A stretch of 64,000 nt of DNA, taken from assembly GCF_014201885.1 (NCBI RefSeq), contig NZ_JACHFN010000005.1, forward strand, positions 62,001 to 126,000, read 5' to 3'. Source of the stretch: Deinococcus budaensis (GTDB lineage Bacteria > Deinococcota > Deinococci > Deinococcales > Deinococcaceae). The first letter of the stretch is position 1, and the number at the start of each line of letters is the position of its first letter. The notes below the pieces were generated by a model. The model saw only the letters and a list, made by a program, of their open reading frames with translations. It was not told the DNA's origin and searched no databases. Below are positions 8,750-16,810 of this stretch, one piece after another. Made by a program: the position numbers and the translations under genes.

Positions 8750-9979
8750 ATGATCGATGACTCCCTTCCGCCCCTCACCCGACCCGATGTGGTCTCGAAG
8801 ACGCCACTTCAGCTTCCGCTCAACTTCCGGCTCACGGAAGAGGCGTTGCGTACCCCAGGGGAGGCCCTGCTGGCCGCGGGAGACTACACCGCCATCTGGC
8901 AGGTGGTGTACGTCCAGAAAACCCGCTGCGATGGGTGCGGGCGTCCCAAGCAGGCCAAGGAGCTGGTCATCATCCGGGATAACGACACCCTCGAGGAACG
9001 GCACGTCGGCCTCGACTGCATGGAGAAGCTGTACGGGGAAAGTGCGGCCCGGTTGAGGCAGCACGCCGGTGATGTCCGCGCGGCGCGCCGGGGCCTCTTG
9101 AGCAAGCTGAGGCTCAAAGACGACATCTCCACCGAGGAGGCGATCCGCCGGATTCGGGGGATGGTGCTCGCCCATGTCCCCCGGCCGGAACCTCATCTCA
9201 CCTTGTTGGACGGCATCGACACCCTCACGCCAAACAAGCACGAGCAGGATCAGCTCGCCCGGTTGCAGGACCTGGCCCTCTACCACCGGGAGTGGCAGGA
9301 CGACCCCGACCGGGCCCGGCGACGCTGGTCCGCGCTGAGCACCCATCCGCGGTTCCTCTACAGCGGACCTCGGAACCGGGTGAGGGAAGCCTGCCAGCGC
9401 GCCCTGCACAGCGGCACCCAGTTACCGGAAGATGAAATTCATCAGCTCAACACCTGGCTCGCGCAGGCCCAGACCTTCGATTCACCCCTCCGCACCATGA
9501 CCCGGCCCGAAGAGTACGAAGGTCAGGAAGCGTACGAGGCCGCCGTGGAGGAAACCCTTGCCCTGTACATGGGAGCTGCCGTCCCCCAGCGGGTGCACTG
9601 GCGCCCACCCTTCATCCCGTCCCCGGAGGAACTGGTCTCGGTGGACAGGCGGGAAGGGTACGCGGTGGTCGCCATCGACCCGAGAGAGGTGCGGCGCTTC
9701 AAGCAGCGGATCCTGGAGCACGGACCCTACCGGAAGGCCACCCAGCGCCCCATCATCGTCGTCGGGCCGGAACAGGTGCATGTGGACCCGGCCGTCTACC
9801 GGCGGGGCCGAGTGGACGACCGGGAGGACCAGGGGGACGACGAGCCAGGCAGCGAGATCCTGGTTGCGGAACGGCGGCACCGGTACGTGCTGGTGGGCTG
9901 GGCGCTGGCGGAACGGTACACACCGACCCATCGGGCCTGGCGGCAGTGGTCACGCAGCGCCCTGGAGTTCTACCTGTGA
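8750..9979 (+). CDS. hypothetical plasmid protein with a Cys-rich putative zinc site
   Basis: The protein has 409 residues from an ATG at 8750, preceded by GGGAG at a proper distance. In-frame ATG and GTG codons upstream lack ribosome sites. Near residues 45-85 a CDGCG pair and a later GLDCMEKLYG Cys resemble a small zinc-binding fold. The remainder is soluble with Arg-rich helices and a C-terminal domain ending in a Trp-rich segment. No enzyme motif is seen. The stop overlaps the next start as GTGA, so the two genes form an operon. Function unknown; a nucleic-acid-binding plasmid protein is a guess. Confidence 0.7.
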   Translation: MIDDSLPPLTRPDVVSKTPLQLPLNFRLTEEALRTPGEALLAAGDYTAIWQVVYVQKTRCDGCGRPKQAKELVIIRDNDTLEERHVGLDCMEKLYGESAARLRQHAGDVRAARRGLLSKLRLKDDISTEEAIRRIRGMVLAHVPRPEPHLTLLDGIDTLTPNKHEQDQLARLQDLALYHREWQDDPDRARRRWSALSTHPRFLYSGPRNRVREACQRALHSGTQLPEDEIHQLNTWLAQAQTFDSPLRTMTRPEEYEGQEAYEAAVEETLALYMGAAVPQRVHWRPPFIPSPEELVSVDRREGYAVVAIDPREVRRFKQRILEHGPYRKATQRPIIVVGPEQVHVDPAVYRRGRVDDREDQGDDEPGSEILVAERRHRYVLVGWALAERYTPTHRAWRQWSRSALEFYL

Positions 9980-10809
9980 CGCCCGCTCCCGCCCGCCTGC
10001 TGAGTAGCCTGACCCTGAGGCGGCGTCACCCCCGCTGGCTTGAGCTGTACCCCGCCGGGTTCTGGCGACCCTGGCACATGGGCCTGCTGGGACATGGGAG
10101 CGTTCCCGTGGAAAAGCCGGTGTCCTTGATGGAGGGGCTCTACCGCCGTGACCGGCAGGAGACACCCGCTGCTCAGGACCTCCTGCGGTTCGAGGCGCGG
10201 ACGGTCATCGGCCACCTCCCCACCCAGACGGGCGCGACGGCCACGCTCTTACAGGGCTTTGCCGAGGAACTAGAGCCGGCGGCCGACTTGCGGCCCTTCT
10301 GGACCACCCTGAACGCGCATTTCGAGAAACACGGCCAAAATTCGGACGAGGTGGCACACCTGCAAGCCGCTTCCACGGCGACCATGCAGCACCTAGTGGG
10401 GCTGATCGGACTCAGTGAGGCGGAGCGGGCGGCCTTCGATCCGGGTCCTGTGGACACGCCCGGGCGCTACGCGGCGCTGGCCCGCCTGGTGGTGCTGCTG
10501 GCCCTGACTCCCGAGCGCCCCTTCGGGTTCAGCCTGTACTGCTCGTATGGCGACTACGAGCCGTATCACGCGCTGTCCCTGAACGTCACGGTCCCCCAGG
10601 CGTTCCTGGCCGACCAGGGGGTGCTGGCCGAACGGGACGTCATTGTGGGCCTGACCGTCGCGGGGAAGGACGCCCTGCCTGTTCCGGGCGGGGAACTGCT
10701 CCTGCCGCGTCTGGTTCCGGAGCTGTACTTCAGCACGCTGTTCGCGCCCAGACCGCGGGAAGCCACCCGAATGTACGCGGGTGGTCGTTTCTGCCGCCTC
10801 ATCCTGTAA
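9976..10809 (+). CDS. hypothetical protein in operon with the preceding gene
   Basis: This is a 277-residue soluble protein. The GTG start at 9976 overlaps the preceding TGA by three bases, so I prefer it to the in-frame start at 9946. The sequence has aromatic-rich stretches (GFSLYCSYGDYEPYHALSL) and no signal peptide. No family, metal site or nucleotide-binding motif is recognised. A small gene follows 13 bases later with its own promoter-like hexamer. Confidence 0.7.
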   Translation: MTPAPARLLSSLTLRRRHPRWLELYPAGFWRPWHMGLLGHGSVPVEKPVSLMEGLYRRDRQETPAAQDLLRFEARTVIGHLPTQTGATATLLQGFAEELEPAADLRPFWTTLNAHFEKHGQNSDEVAHLQAASTATMQHLVGLIGLSEAERAAFDPGPVDTPGRYAALARLVVLLALTPERPFGFSLYCSYGDYEPYHALSLNVTVPQAFLADQGVLAERDVIVGLTVAGKDALPVPGGELLLPRLVPELYFSTLFAPRPREATRMYAGGRFCRLIL

Positions 10810-10815
10810 TACTCT
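10810..10815 (+). promoter_or_regulatory. leaderless-type -10 hexamer TACTCT
   Basis: TACTCT is 7 bases before the ATG at 10823 and overlaps the last bases around the preceding stop codon. GAGGT lies between it and the ATG, so a short-leader transcript is also possible. Confidence 0.4.
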
Positions 10816-10822
10816 GAGGTGT

Positions 10823-11014
10823 ATGGAACGCGACCCGGAACTGAGGGACATTGACAACGAGTATGTCGATGCCGTGGCGGAGGCCCTGCGCCTCGGTCCG
10901 CGTCCCCACGTCGTCCGGCGTCCGGAAGGTCAACCCAGCCTACTGCAACGCCTCCAACAACCGGAGCTCCGCACTCTCCCGTTGCAACAACCGACTGAAC
11001 CCGTGAAGCGGTAG
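10823..11014 (+). CDS. small acidic-basic hypothetical protein, 63 aa
   Basis: The frame encodes 63 residues: an acidic N-terminal helix (MERDPELRDIDNEYVDAVAE), then a basic, Gln/Leu-rich tail. It follows the two-gene operon closely, with a TANNNT hexamer 7 bases upstream. Just downstream (about 11031-11065) an imperfect hairpin, GGCCTACCGAA with TTCCGGTAGGCC, separates it from the convergent gene. No family is recognised. Confidence 0.5.
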   Translation: MERDPELRDIDNEYVDAVAEALRLGPRPHVVRRPEGQPSLLQRLQQPELRTLPLQQPTEPVKR

Positions 11015-11036
11015 ACGGCTGGCCCTCCGGCTCGGC

Positions 11037-11753
11037 CTACCGAACCCTTGAGTTCCGGTAGGCCTGTACCTGGGCATCGAAGGCGGGGCGCTGAAGATCG
11101 AAGAAGCCGAAGACGGAAAAAATCTGTCGGGCCGCCACGAACACGATGTTCTCAAAGTCGGCTACCAGTTCGTCCAGCGTGTAGACCCCCGAGAATTGCA
11201 CCTGGGCCTGTGTCGCGCGTCCACCGCCCACGCCGTAGCGGTGGTTGGACGAGGACAGCAGACGGCCCTCCAAACCCTCGTACCGCAGTTCGAACAGCAG
11301 TTCGCGGCTGCCCTCGACTGCCAAGGCCTTGTACAAGGCGAGGCCATGATCAAAGGCCTCGGCCATACGCCAGATGTGGGTGTCGAAATACAACACGTGG
11401 CCCGGTTCCTGGGACCGCGTATCTTCCTGAAAGAAGCGGCCCAGGAAGTAGCTGCCGTCCGAGGTTAGGGACCAGTCGTCGAAGTGGTCGACGTCGTTCC
11501 GCCCGATCACCGTGCGGATGCCCTCCGGAAGGGATCGGGTGGAGTCCTCGGGGTCCCGGAAATGCTCCACCACCAACCCCATCGGCCAGCCGGTGTTGGG
11601 CCGCTCCGCCTGCCGGGCGGCTTCTCGCAGGTCAACGGCAGTCCGGCGACCCCCGAGGAGCCGAGCCGGACAGTGGGCGACGATATAGGCGCCGTGGACG
11701 GTGCGTCCAGCGCTCGCGGCTTCCCGATAGAAGTCAGCCGTCCGGGCATCCAC
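11037..11753 (-). CDS. hypothetical protein, probably lacking its N-terminus
   Basis: The frame encodes 238 residues from a GTG at 11753. Protein-like sequence continues upstream of that GTG (DQLQTEFSTW) to an in-frame stop, without another canonical start. The gene may therefore have lost its 5' part, or may start at a rare codon. The body (VHGAYIVAHC, then WPMGLVVEHFRDPEDST and SLTSDGSYFLGRFFQ) resembles the C-terminal halves of proteins that carry a DNA-binding domain in front, but I cannot name the family. There is no signal peptide or membrane segment. Confidence 0.55.
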   Translation of the reverse strand: MDARTADFYREAASAGRTVHGAYIVAHCPARLLGGRRTAVDLREAARQAERPNTGWPMGLVVEHFRDPEDSTRSLPEGIRTVIGRNDVDHFDDWSLTSDGSYFLGRFFQEDTRSQEPGHVLYFDTHIWRMAEAFDHGLALYKALAVEGSRELLFELRYEGLEGRLLSSSNHRYGVGGGRATQAQVQFSGVYTLDELVADFENIVFVAARQIFSVFGFFDLQRPAFDAQVQAYRNSRVR

Positions 11754-12073
11754 CCATGTCGAGAACTCTGTCTGGAGCTGGTCCAGGGAGAGTGAAGGGG
11801 CAACGTGAGGCGAAACCCCTCAAGACTTGCCGGAAGCCCCTTCCTGGCCTTCCTGTGGGCGAGCGATTTTCGCTTCGTCTGGGACGACGTTTTATGCACC
11901 TCTCTTATGGTGATGGTAAAGAGCAGTAGCCTTATTCTGTTTCTGAACAATGAGGGCTAGGGCGCAAGCCGGTTGTATAGGTCAGGAGGGGCCGCGTGGC
12001 CCCTGTTAACCCCGGGGGTTGACCCCGCGAAGCGACCCAGGCGGAGGGTTGCTGGCCGCTCCTCAAGCGGTCG
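11754..12073. other. intergenic region, no gene seen
   Basis: About 320 bases between the truncated minus-strand gene and the recombinase operon. It contains the hairpin AGGGGCC-GCGT-GGCCCCT (about 11985-12003) without a U tract. No supportable ORF. Confidence 0.4.
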
Positions 12074-12107
12074 TTGGTTTTTCCAATAAGGATAGTTATT
12101 GTAAGAT
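12074..12107 (+). promoter_or_regulatory. promoter with operator-like dyad for the recombinase operon
   Basis: An AT-rich island contains TTGGTT (12074-12079) and a -10-like TAAGAT (12102-12107) placed 6 bases before the GTG start at 12114. Between them is the perfect dyad CAATAA-GGATAG-TTATTG (12084-12101). A repressor bound there would block the promoter. Confidence 0.5.
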
Positions 12108-12113
12108 TCCTAG

Positions 12114-12851
12114 GTGGCTCCAGCGTTGCACCCCCGTCTGCGTGGCTTGACCCGGCATGCCCACGCCCCCCTCGCCGTCGCCGCCGGACTCCCGGACTTT
12201 CTCAGCCGTCACCCCCACTTCGAGGATCATCCTGTCACGAATCGGCTGCGCGACCTCGCACGTCGGATTCACCAAGCAGAGACGCCCGAACGAGCGGCCA
12301 CCCTGGCGGCCGAACTCCTCGACCTGGTGGAAGCCATCACCCTTATGCACCACGAGGCGGGCCACGCCGCCGCGTACTACGCCCTGACGCCAGCCTCGCA
12401 GATCTGCCTCGTCCGGGTGACCTTCGACCCGCAGGAGATCCCGGTGCCCGGCTTCGACCAGTTCGCCGCCGTGGTACGCGAACTCCCCGACACCTGGCCC
12501 GGGAACGCGCACGAGGCCCTCCTCGAACTCGCCTGCCTCCTCGCCGGGCCGCTGCACACCCCCGGGTACGAGGGGGGCTACGGCCAGGCGCACATGCGCC
12601 AGGACGTGGCGCTGCAAGGCACCGACGCCCTGCGGGTCGAGGAACTGCTCTCCGCTTTCGCCGAGAACGGTCTGGACCCAGAGGCACAGCGGCGGGAGGC
12701 GGAACGGCTCGCCACCGACCCCACCCTGCTCCCCGCCATCCGCGACCTGGCGCGGGTCCTGTTCGACGCCTGGGAGGAGGGACAGCGCGACGTTCCAGGC
12801 TCCGTCCTGGAAGCCGTCCTTGCGCGGCACCTCCGGAGGCCGCGAGCATGA
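12114..12851 (+). CDS. HEAGH-motif protein, possible zinc metallopeptidase
   Basis: The protein has 245 residues from a GTG at 12114. It contains HHEAGHAAAYYALTP (HEAGH about residues 79-83), the HExxH zinc motif in the form used by FtsH-type M41 peptidases, and a run of helices. No AAA+ domain or membrane helix is present, so it would be a stand-alone peptidase-like domain. The third zinc ligand is not obvious. Its stop overlaps the recombinase start (ATGA), so the two are co-translated. A role in controlling the recombinase or a repressor by proteolysis is inference only. Confidence 0.6.
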   Translation: MAPALHPRLRGLTRHAHAPLAVAAGLPDFLSRHPHFEDHPVTNRLRDLARRIHQAETPERAATLAAELLDLVEAITLMHHEAGHAAAYYALTPASQICLVRVTFDPQEIPVPGFDQFAAVVRELPDTWPGNAHEALLELACLLAGPLHTPGYEGGYGQAHMRQDVALQGTDALRVEELLSAFAENGLDPEAQRREAERLATDPTLLPAIRDLARVLFDAWEEGQRDVPGSVLEAVLARHLRRPRA

Positions 12852-13876
12852 CGGGCTTGTCCCTCGACCTGGTGCGCCAGGACCTGCAGGGCCGCGCCCG
12901 CGCGTGGGTGTCACTCCACCCCGACGAGCGCCGCCGCCGCGCGGTGCAGGCCTGCGCCGAAAAGGACGCCGAGGCGCTCTGGTCGCTGGTTGAGGCGTAC
13001 CTAACCCAGCACGCGCAGCCGGGCGTCCTGATCAGCCGCCACACCCTGCTCAGCTACCGCACCGGGGTGCGGCAACTCGTGGACCACATGACCAACCAGG
13101 CCTGGACCGTGCTCTCTCCCGAGCGTGAGGACGCCCAGACGTGGGTGGGCGATCTGATCGCTTCCGGCAAGTCGATCAGCACCGTGCAGGCCCGAGTGGC
13201 GGCCGGGATCACCTTGTATAAGGCCCTGCGTTGGGCGGGCGCCACGAAGGCTGTTCCCTTCGAGGACGTGCGCCTCCCCCGTGACCGCCGTCACCCCCTG
13301 GAGAAGAACGCGCCTTACACCGAGAGCCTGGTCACCCGGGTGCTGACCCGAGCCCGGGAAGCCTACGGGGAGGCAGAGACACCAGCAAAGCGCTCCCGGC
13401 AACTGGAGGTCTGGGCGCTGCTGCTGGTCCTCACTCACTCGGGATTGCGCATCGACGAGGCCCTCAGCCTGCGCTGGCCGGACGTGGACGCTGGGGACGA
13501 CGAGCCGCACCTCGTCGTGCAGTCGGGCAAGGGGCGCAAGAGCCGGGTGGTGCCGATCAGCCCGCGCTTGGCCGACGCGCTGCATGCCTATCGGGGGGTT
13601 ATCCGGACTCGGCGGCACCGGGAGGACTTCATCTTCCCGTACCGAACCTGGCAGGGAGCGGCGTACCACGTGCGGCCGCTGTTCGCGCGACGGGACGGTG
13701 GGAACGACTTCCGGGGGTTTCACGCCTTCCGCAAGTACATGGGGAGTCGGCTGTACGAGGCGCTGGGGGACTTCGTGGCGGTGGCGGAGGTGCTGGGCCA
13801 CGCGAACGTGAACACCACGCGCGGATATGTGCGCGTCGGCGTGAAGCGCGCCCGGCAGGCCATCCGGGAATGGTAA
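12848..13876 (+). CDS. tyrosine recombinase / integrase (XerC/D-like)
   Basis: This 342-residue site-specific recombinase has an N-terminal SAM-like core-binding domain (about 40-150). The C-terminal catalytic domain carries the expected residues: Arg about 200 (SGLRIDEAL), Lys about 226 (GKGRKSRVV), HxxR about 291-294 (FHAFRKY), His about 317 (LGHANVNTT) and Tyr about 327 (RGYVRV). The ATG at 12848 has a GGAGG ribosome site and overlaps the previous stop. The open frame extends far upstream, but that part is a shadow of the HEAGH gene. It probably resolves plasmid multimers or integrates an element; no attachment site was identified. Confidence 0.88.
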   Translation: MTGLSLDLVRQDLQGRARAWVSLHPDERRRRAVQACAEKDAEALWSLVEAYLTQHAQPGVLISRHTLLSYRTGVRQLVDHMTNQAWTVLSPEREDAQTWVGDLIASGKSISTVQARVAAGITLYKALRWAGATKAVPFEDVRLPRDRRHPLEKNAPYTESLVTRVLTRAREAYGEAETPAKRSRQLEVWALLLVLTHSGLRIDEALSLRWPDVDAGDDEPHLVVQSGKGRKSRVVPISPRLADALHAYRGVIRTRRHREDFIFPYRTWQGAAYHVRPLFARRDGGNDFRGFHAFRKYMGSRLYEALGDFVAVAEVLGHANVNTTRGYVRVGVKRARQAIREW

Positions 13877-14144
13877 GGCACCATCGCTGGACACATAGAC
13901 ATACGGGTGACCACGCCACAGGCTGATCAAGGCGTCGAGAAGCCACGCCCGTCATGAGCCGGGGACGTGCCTCCGGACGCGCTCCAACAGCACAAAGGTG
14001 GGACAAGTGGGATGCCCTGATGGTGACGCCTGGCCCTTCATCTTCGACCCATACGCTGCGGACTGAGGCCGTCATACTGAGGTGCCAACCTCCTGCACCC
14101 ACTCCTAGGCTGGTCCGGCAAGTTCTGACTCCCAGGAGGAACGT
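13877..14144. other. intergenic region, nothing recognised
   Basis: No supportable gene in 268 bases. No tRNA or clear att repeat is visible next to the recombinase gene. Confidence 0.3.
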
Positions 14145-14465
14145 ATGCTGATCACCGGACTCCGCCGTCCTGCTCCTATTAAGGGGCGCGTCCGTCTGCT
14201 CCTGCCCGCCGTGGCGCTGGCCTTCCTCGCCTTCATCCAGCCCATCCTGGTGCCGCTCGCCCTGCTGGTGCTGTTCGCCGTGACCGTCCCGGTGGGCACC
14301 GAGGTCCAGAGCGTCGTGGCCGTCTTCGGGCTCGGATTGCTGGCCCTGTTCGCCGGCTCGGCCGTGTCTTTAGCGACCGGCAGCCTTTGCACGGTCACGA
14401 CGGTCAGCACGCTGGCGTTTCTGGGGACCGCCATCGTGGTGTTGTGGCGCACGCACAAGCGCTGA
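14145..14465 (+). CDS. small multi-pass membrane protein
   Basis: The protein has 106 residues with three or four hydrophobic stretches (LLLPAVALAFLAFIQPILV, LALLVLFAVTV, VVAVFGLGLLALFAGSAVSL, LAFLGTAIVVLW) and a basic N- and C-terminus. The ATG has a strong ribosome site (AGGAGG, about 14133-14138). It is too small for a known transporter. No family is recognised. It stands alone between the recombinase and an SSB-like gene. Confidence 0.65.
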   Translation: MLITGLRRPAPIKGRVRLLLPAVALAFLAFIQPILVPLALLVLFAVTVPVGTEVQSVVAVFGLGLLALFAGSAVSLATGSLCTVTTVSTLAFLGTAIVVLWRTHKR

Positions 14466-14512
14466 GGTTCGCCCCACGCCGCCACCGCGGCACGCCGTAA
14501 CCACTTCGCCCC

Positions 14513-14518
14513 TACAGT
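14513..14518 (+). promoter_or_regulatory. leaderless-type -10 hexamer TACAGT
   Basis: TACAGT ends 7 bases before the ATG at 14526, matching the recurring start-proximal TANNNT layout in this window. Confidence 0.4.
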
Positions 14519-14525
14519 CAGGTCC

Positions 14526-15020
14526 ATGTTGCATGGATCATTGATCGGCCAGGTCACGTCGACACCCCAGGTGCTGACGTCACCTGGCGGCCTTCTTTTT
14601 TCGATCTGCGCCGGTCGTTCCGTGCTCGACGTGCTCGTAACGCACGAGCTGGCGAACAAGGCCAGGCGGCAGCTTGCCCCGGACCGCAGCGTGTTCGTCC
14701 AGGTCGGTCACGTACACGGCGGGCTGCTGGTGGCCTCCGCCTTCGACCTGGTGATGCCCGGCACCCCCCCACTCAACATGTTCAACGTCTCCGGTCGGGT
14801 CTCCGGTTGGCCGGAAGAGCGCCAGGGCGAGTTGCGGGTCCGACTCCTTGTCGAAGCGGCCGACCTGCCCTCCACGCTGGCCCTGACGGCGCCGCAACAC
14901 CTGCCCTGGCTCGGCTCTCTTCAGCTCGAACACGGTGTGCAGGTGATCGGCGAGCTGCGGCAGGTTAACGGCACCCTCGTGATCGACGCGACGCGCGTCG
15001 AACGGTTGCTAAGCACCTGA
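14526..15020 (+). CDS. SSB-like OB-fold protein, 164 aa
   Basis: This protein appears to contain two short beta-barrel units. The first is LIGQVTSTPQVL through FVQVGHVHGGLLVASAFDL. The second is FNVSGRVSGWPEE through VQVIGELRQVNGTLVIDATRVERL; its ending (V.GEL....GTLVIDATRVE) has the pattern of single-stranded-DNA-binding proteins. It lacks the acidic SSB tail. Two clearer SSB-like genes lie at 16811 and 52595. Assignment is by pattern only; any small OB-fold protein would look similar. Expression probably starts at the TACAGT just upstream. Confidence 0.5.
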   Translation: MLHGSLIGQVTSTPQVLTSPGGLLFSICAGRSVLDVLVTHELANKARRQLAPDRSVFVQVGHVHGGLLVASAFDLVMPGTPPLNMFNVSGRVSGWPEERQGELRVRLLVEAADLPSTLALTAPQHLPWLGSLQLEHGVQVIGELRQVNGTLVIDATRVERLLST

Positions 15021-15330
15021 ACCGCAGAGGGCCCCCGGCCCATTACCGAGAACAGGTTCCACGGAGCAAGCCAGAATTCCGTACAATGCAGGAACACTGA
15101 CAAGGGGGCAACCCACCCTTACCCCGGTGTTCTCTGAACCAGCCTGGCTGGTCTGCTGACTCGGCAGAGTCATTCGGCACCTTCAACCCAAGCGTCTCAC
15201 ACGCCCCCTCGGCGGCGTGAGACGCCGAGGCAGAAAAGTGTTGTTTTGCGTTTGGTCGATCTGGTCGTGGACACTGACGTGTCCAGGAGCCCTATTCGGG
15301 TCCAGGCAAAGCATCTCCACGTAATCAGCG
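15021..15330. other. intergenic region with two mutually exclusive hairpins
   Basis: No gene is supported in these 310 bases. CGTCTCAC (15193-15200) can pair with GTGAGACG (15217-15224), or CTCGGCG (15208-15214) can pair with CGCCGAG (15223-15229); both cannot form at once. This resembles an attenuator-like switch ahead of the next gene. A TACAAT at about 15081-15086 could be a -10 element. Confidence 0.35.
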
Positions 15331-15692
15331 GTGACGGGTTCGACCGCCACCCGCGTCTCGGTCTACGGACTGGAGTTCGAGGTCGTCGTCGTGCAACCCG
15401 TACCCCGGCCCTGCCGCCCACGGATGATGCAGAGCACCGAGTTTCCCACCGGGAACCTCGAAGAGGAGCCCAGGCCGGTCCCAAGAAGTTGCCCGCGCCC
15501 GATGCTTTTCAGCTCTACCTGTCTGCTTTCCGTGCCTGCGAGTTCCTGTACGCGCACCATCACTTTCGATGTGAGCAGTGCGGTCAGCCGGGGCGGAGGG
15601 GTTTGAACCTTTGCGAGGAGTGTCTGGAAGGGCTGACTGAAGCCCAGACAGAGCGCCAACTCGCCGAGTTCGACGAACACCGTTTCGACTGA
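15331..15692 (+). pseudogene. zinc-ribbon-like hypothetical protein, apparent frameshift
   Basis: Two frames each contain half of a plausible protein. From a GTG at 15331 one frame reads TATRVSVYGLEFEVVVVQPV and onward to EEEPRPV. After about 15475-15490 a different frame continues sensibly as KKLPAPDAFQLYLSAFRACE and ends with a Cys4 site (CEQCGQPG, then NLCEECL) at 15692. Each frame looks non-coding on the other side of that point. One inserted or deleted base would join them. It may be a decayed gene or a sequence error. The paired CxxC motifs suggest a small zinc ribbon. Confidence 0.45.
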
Positions 15693-15793
15693 TTGTTCCT
15701 CCAGCGACCCGTAAACGCAGCCTCTCCGCACGTTGTCGTGCCCTCACCGCTCGCGCGGCTGAGGTGACTCGGCCGCGCGGAAAGGACCCACCC

Positions 15794-16687
15794 ATGTCCA
15801 GCACCATCATCCTGCTCCGCCCGCTGCTCGTCCTCAAGGCCTTCCAGGACTTCCTGCTGGTCGAAGGGATTTCTCTCCGACCTCTGGCCCTGCTCGTCTG
15901 GAAGCTTGGAGTCAAAGAGCACCATCCCGACCGCGTGTTCACCCAGGCGGTCACGGACCTCGCTCTGGAGAACGCGGTGGTCGGGCCATGGATAGAGGGC
16001 CTGATCAAGCGTCAGATGGACGCGCCGAGCACGCGGGGCGCACTGCGTGGAGCTGTCCCCTTCGCGGAAGGCAACGCTTACCTCGAGCAGGTAAGAAACG
16101 CCGTGTTCCAGACTGTCCGCATCCTTGCGGCAGAACGGACCGAAGCGCTGGGACCAGTTGGCACACCCACCCTGACGGTGTCGTTCAAGACGCGGAAGGT
16201 TCGACTGACCGCAGCAGATCGCCTCTCCCCGAGAGTGCGCGAGCTGCACGTCGAGGACCCCCGGGTCGATCCTCGTTCGGAACGTGCGCTGGATTGGCTG
16301 GACTCTCTGGGTTCAGTTCAGCTCACGGACCACAACGCGGAGGGTGATTTGGTCACCGGACACGACGAAGAATCGCTCGTGCCCATGAGCCTCTTCACCA
16401 GCGCACTTCGTGAGGCCAAGGAATTTGGTTTCGCGGACGCGTACGATCCCACCGATCCCGGTGGCATCATGGAGCTGGCAGAGAACCTGGAACGTTCCTA
16501 CAACCGCGCACTTGCCTTCCAGCTTCGGGCGGCATTGCAGGTTCACGGCACGGCCCTCCAGGCTCGCGCGTACTTTCTCCCCGACAGTGACCAACGCGTC
16601 GCTGAGGAGATGGCCTGGCATCACCCCAAGGTGCCTGGCGAGTATGTCGGAACCACGCACCTGCCGTGGCGTTCCGCGAATCACTGA
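15794..16687 (+). CDS. hypothetical protein, 297 aa
   Basis: The ATG at 15794 has AAAGGA upstream. The frame stays open to 15764, but without a better start. The protein is soluble and mostly helical, with no signal peptide. The middle region is charged (LHVEDPRVDPRSERALDWL) and the C-terminal part is His/Trp-containing (AEEMAWHHPKVPGEYVGTTH). I recognise no family. It is followed directly by three consecutive hairpins ending in a U tract, an arrangement also seen after the sigma-like gene at 31141. Confidence 0.6.
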   Translation: MSSTIILLRPLLVLKAFQDFLLVEGISLRPLALLVWKLGVKEHHPDRVFTQAVTDLALENAVVGPWIEGLIKRQMDAPSTRGALRGAVPFAEGNAYLEQVRNAVFQTVRILAAERTEALGPVGTPTLTVSFKTRKVRLTAADRLSPRVRELHVEDPRVDPRSERALDWLDSLGSVQLTDHNAEGDLVTGHDEESLVPMSLFTSALREAKEFGFADAYDPTDPGGIMELAENLERSYNRALAFQLRAALQVHGTALQARAYFLPDSDQRVAEEMAWHHPKVPGEYVGTTHLPWRSANH

Positions 16688-16724
16688 CGGCGTCAGTGAG
16701 TGAAAGCAGCGTTGTTGCTTTCAC
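16682..16724 (+). repeat. two hairpins ahead of the terminator
   Basis: CACTGAC-GGC-GTCAGTG (16682-16698) begins at the stop codon. GTGAAAGCA (16700-16708) pairs perfectly with TGCTTTCAC (16716-16724). Neither has its own U tract. They may protect the mRNA 3' end. Confidence 0.5.
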
Positions 16725-16726
16725 GG

Positions 16727-16773
16727 CCCTTTGAGTCCGAACCGGTTGGTTCAGCTTGAAGGGTTTTCTTTTT
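16727..16773 (+). terminator. rho-independent terminator
   Basis: A stem from CCCTT (16727-16731) to AAGGG (16759-16763) with inner GAACC-GGTT-GGTTC (16739-16752) is followed by TTTTCTTTTT (16764-16773). Confidence 0.7.
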
Positions 16774-16798
16774 GCTGTCAGGGGAACCACCCGCACCG

Positions 16799-16804
16799 TA
16801 CCGT
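16799..16804 (+). promoter_or_regulatory. leaderless-type -10 hexamer TACCGT
   Basis: TACCGT ends 6 bases before the ATG at 16811. No Shine-Dalgarno site is present, consistent with a leaderless transcript starting just after the terminator. Confidence 0.45.
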
Positions 16805-16810
16805 GCAGCC

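Noticed and set aside
12074..13876. 600-residue open frame covering the recombinase
   Set aside because: The first 258 codons are Arg/Pro-rich and overlap the HEAGH gene in another frame; the recombinase has its own ribosome site at 12848.
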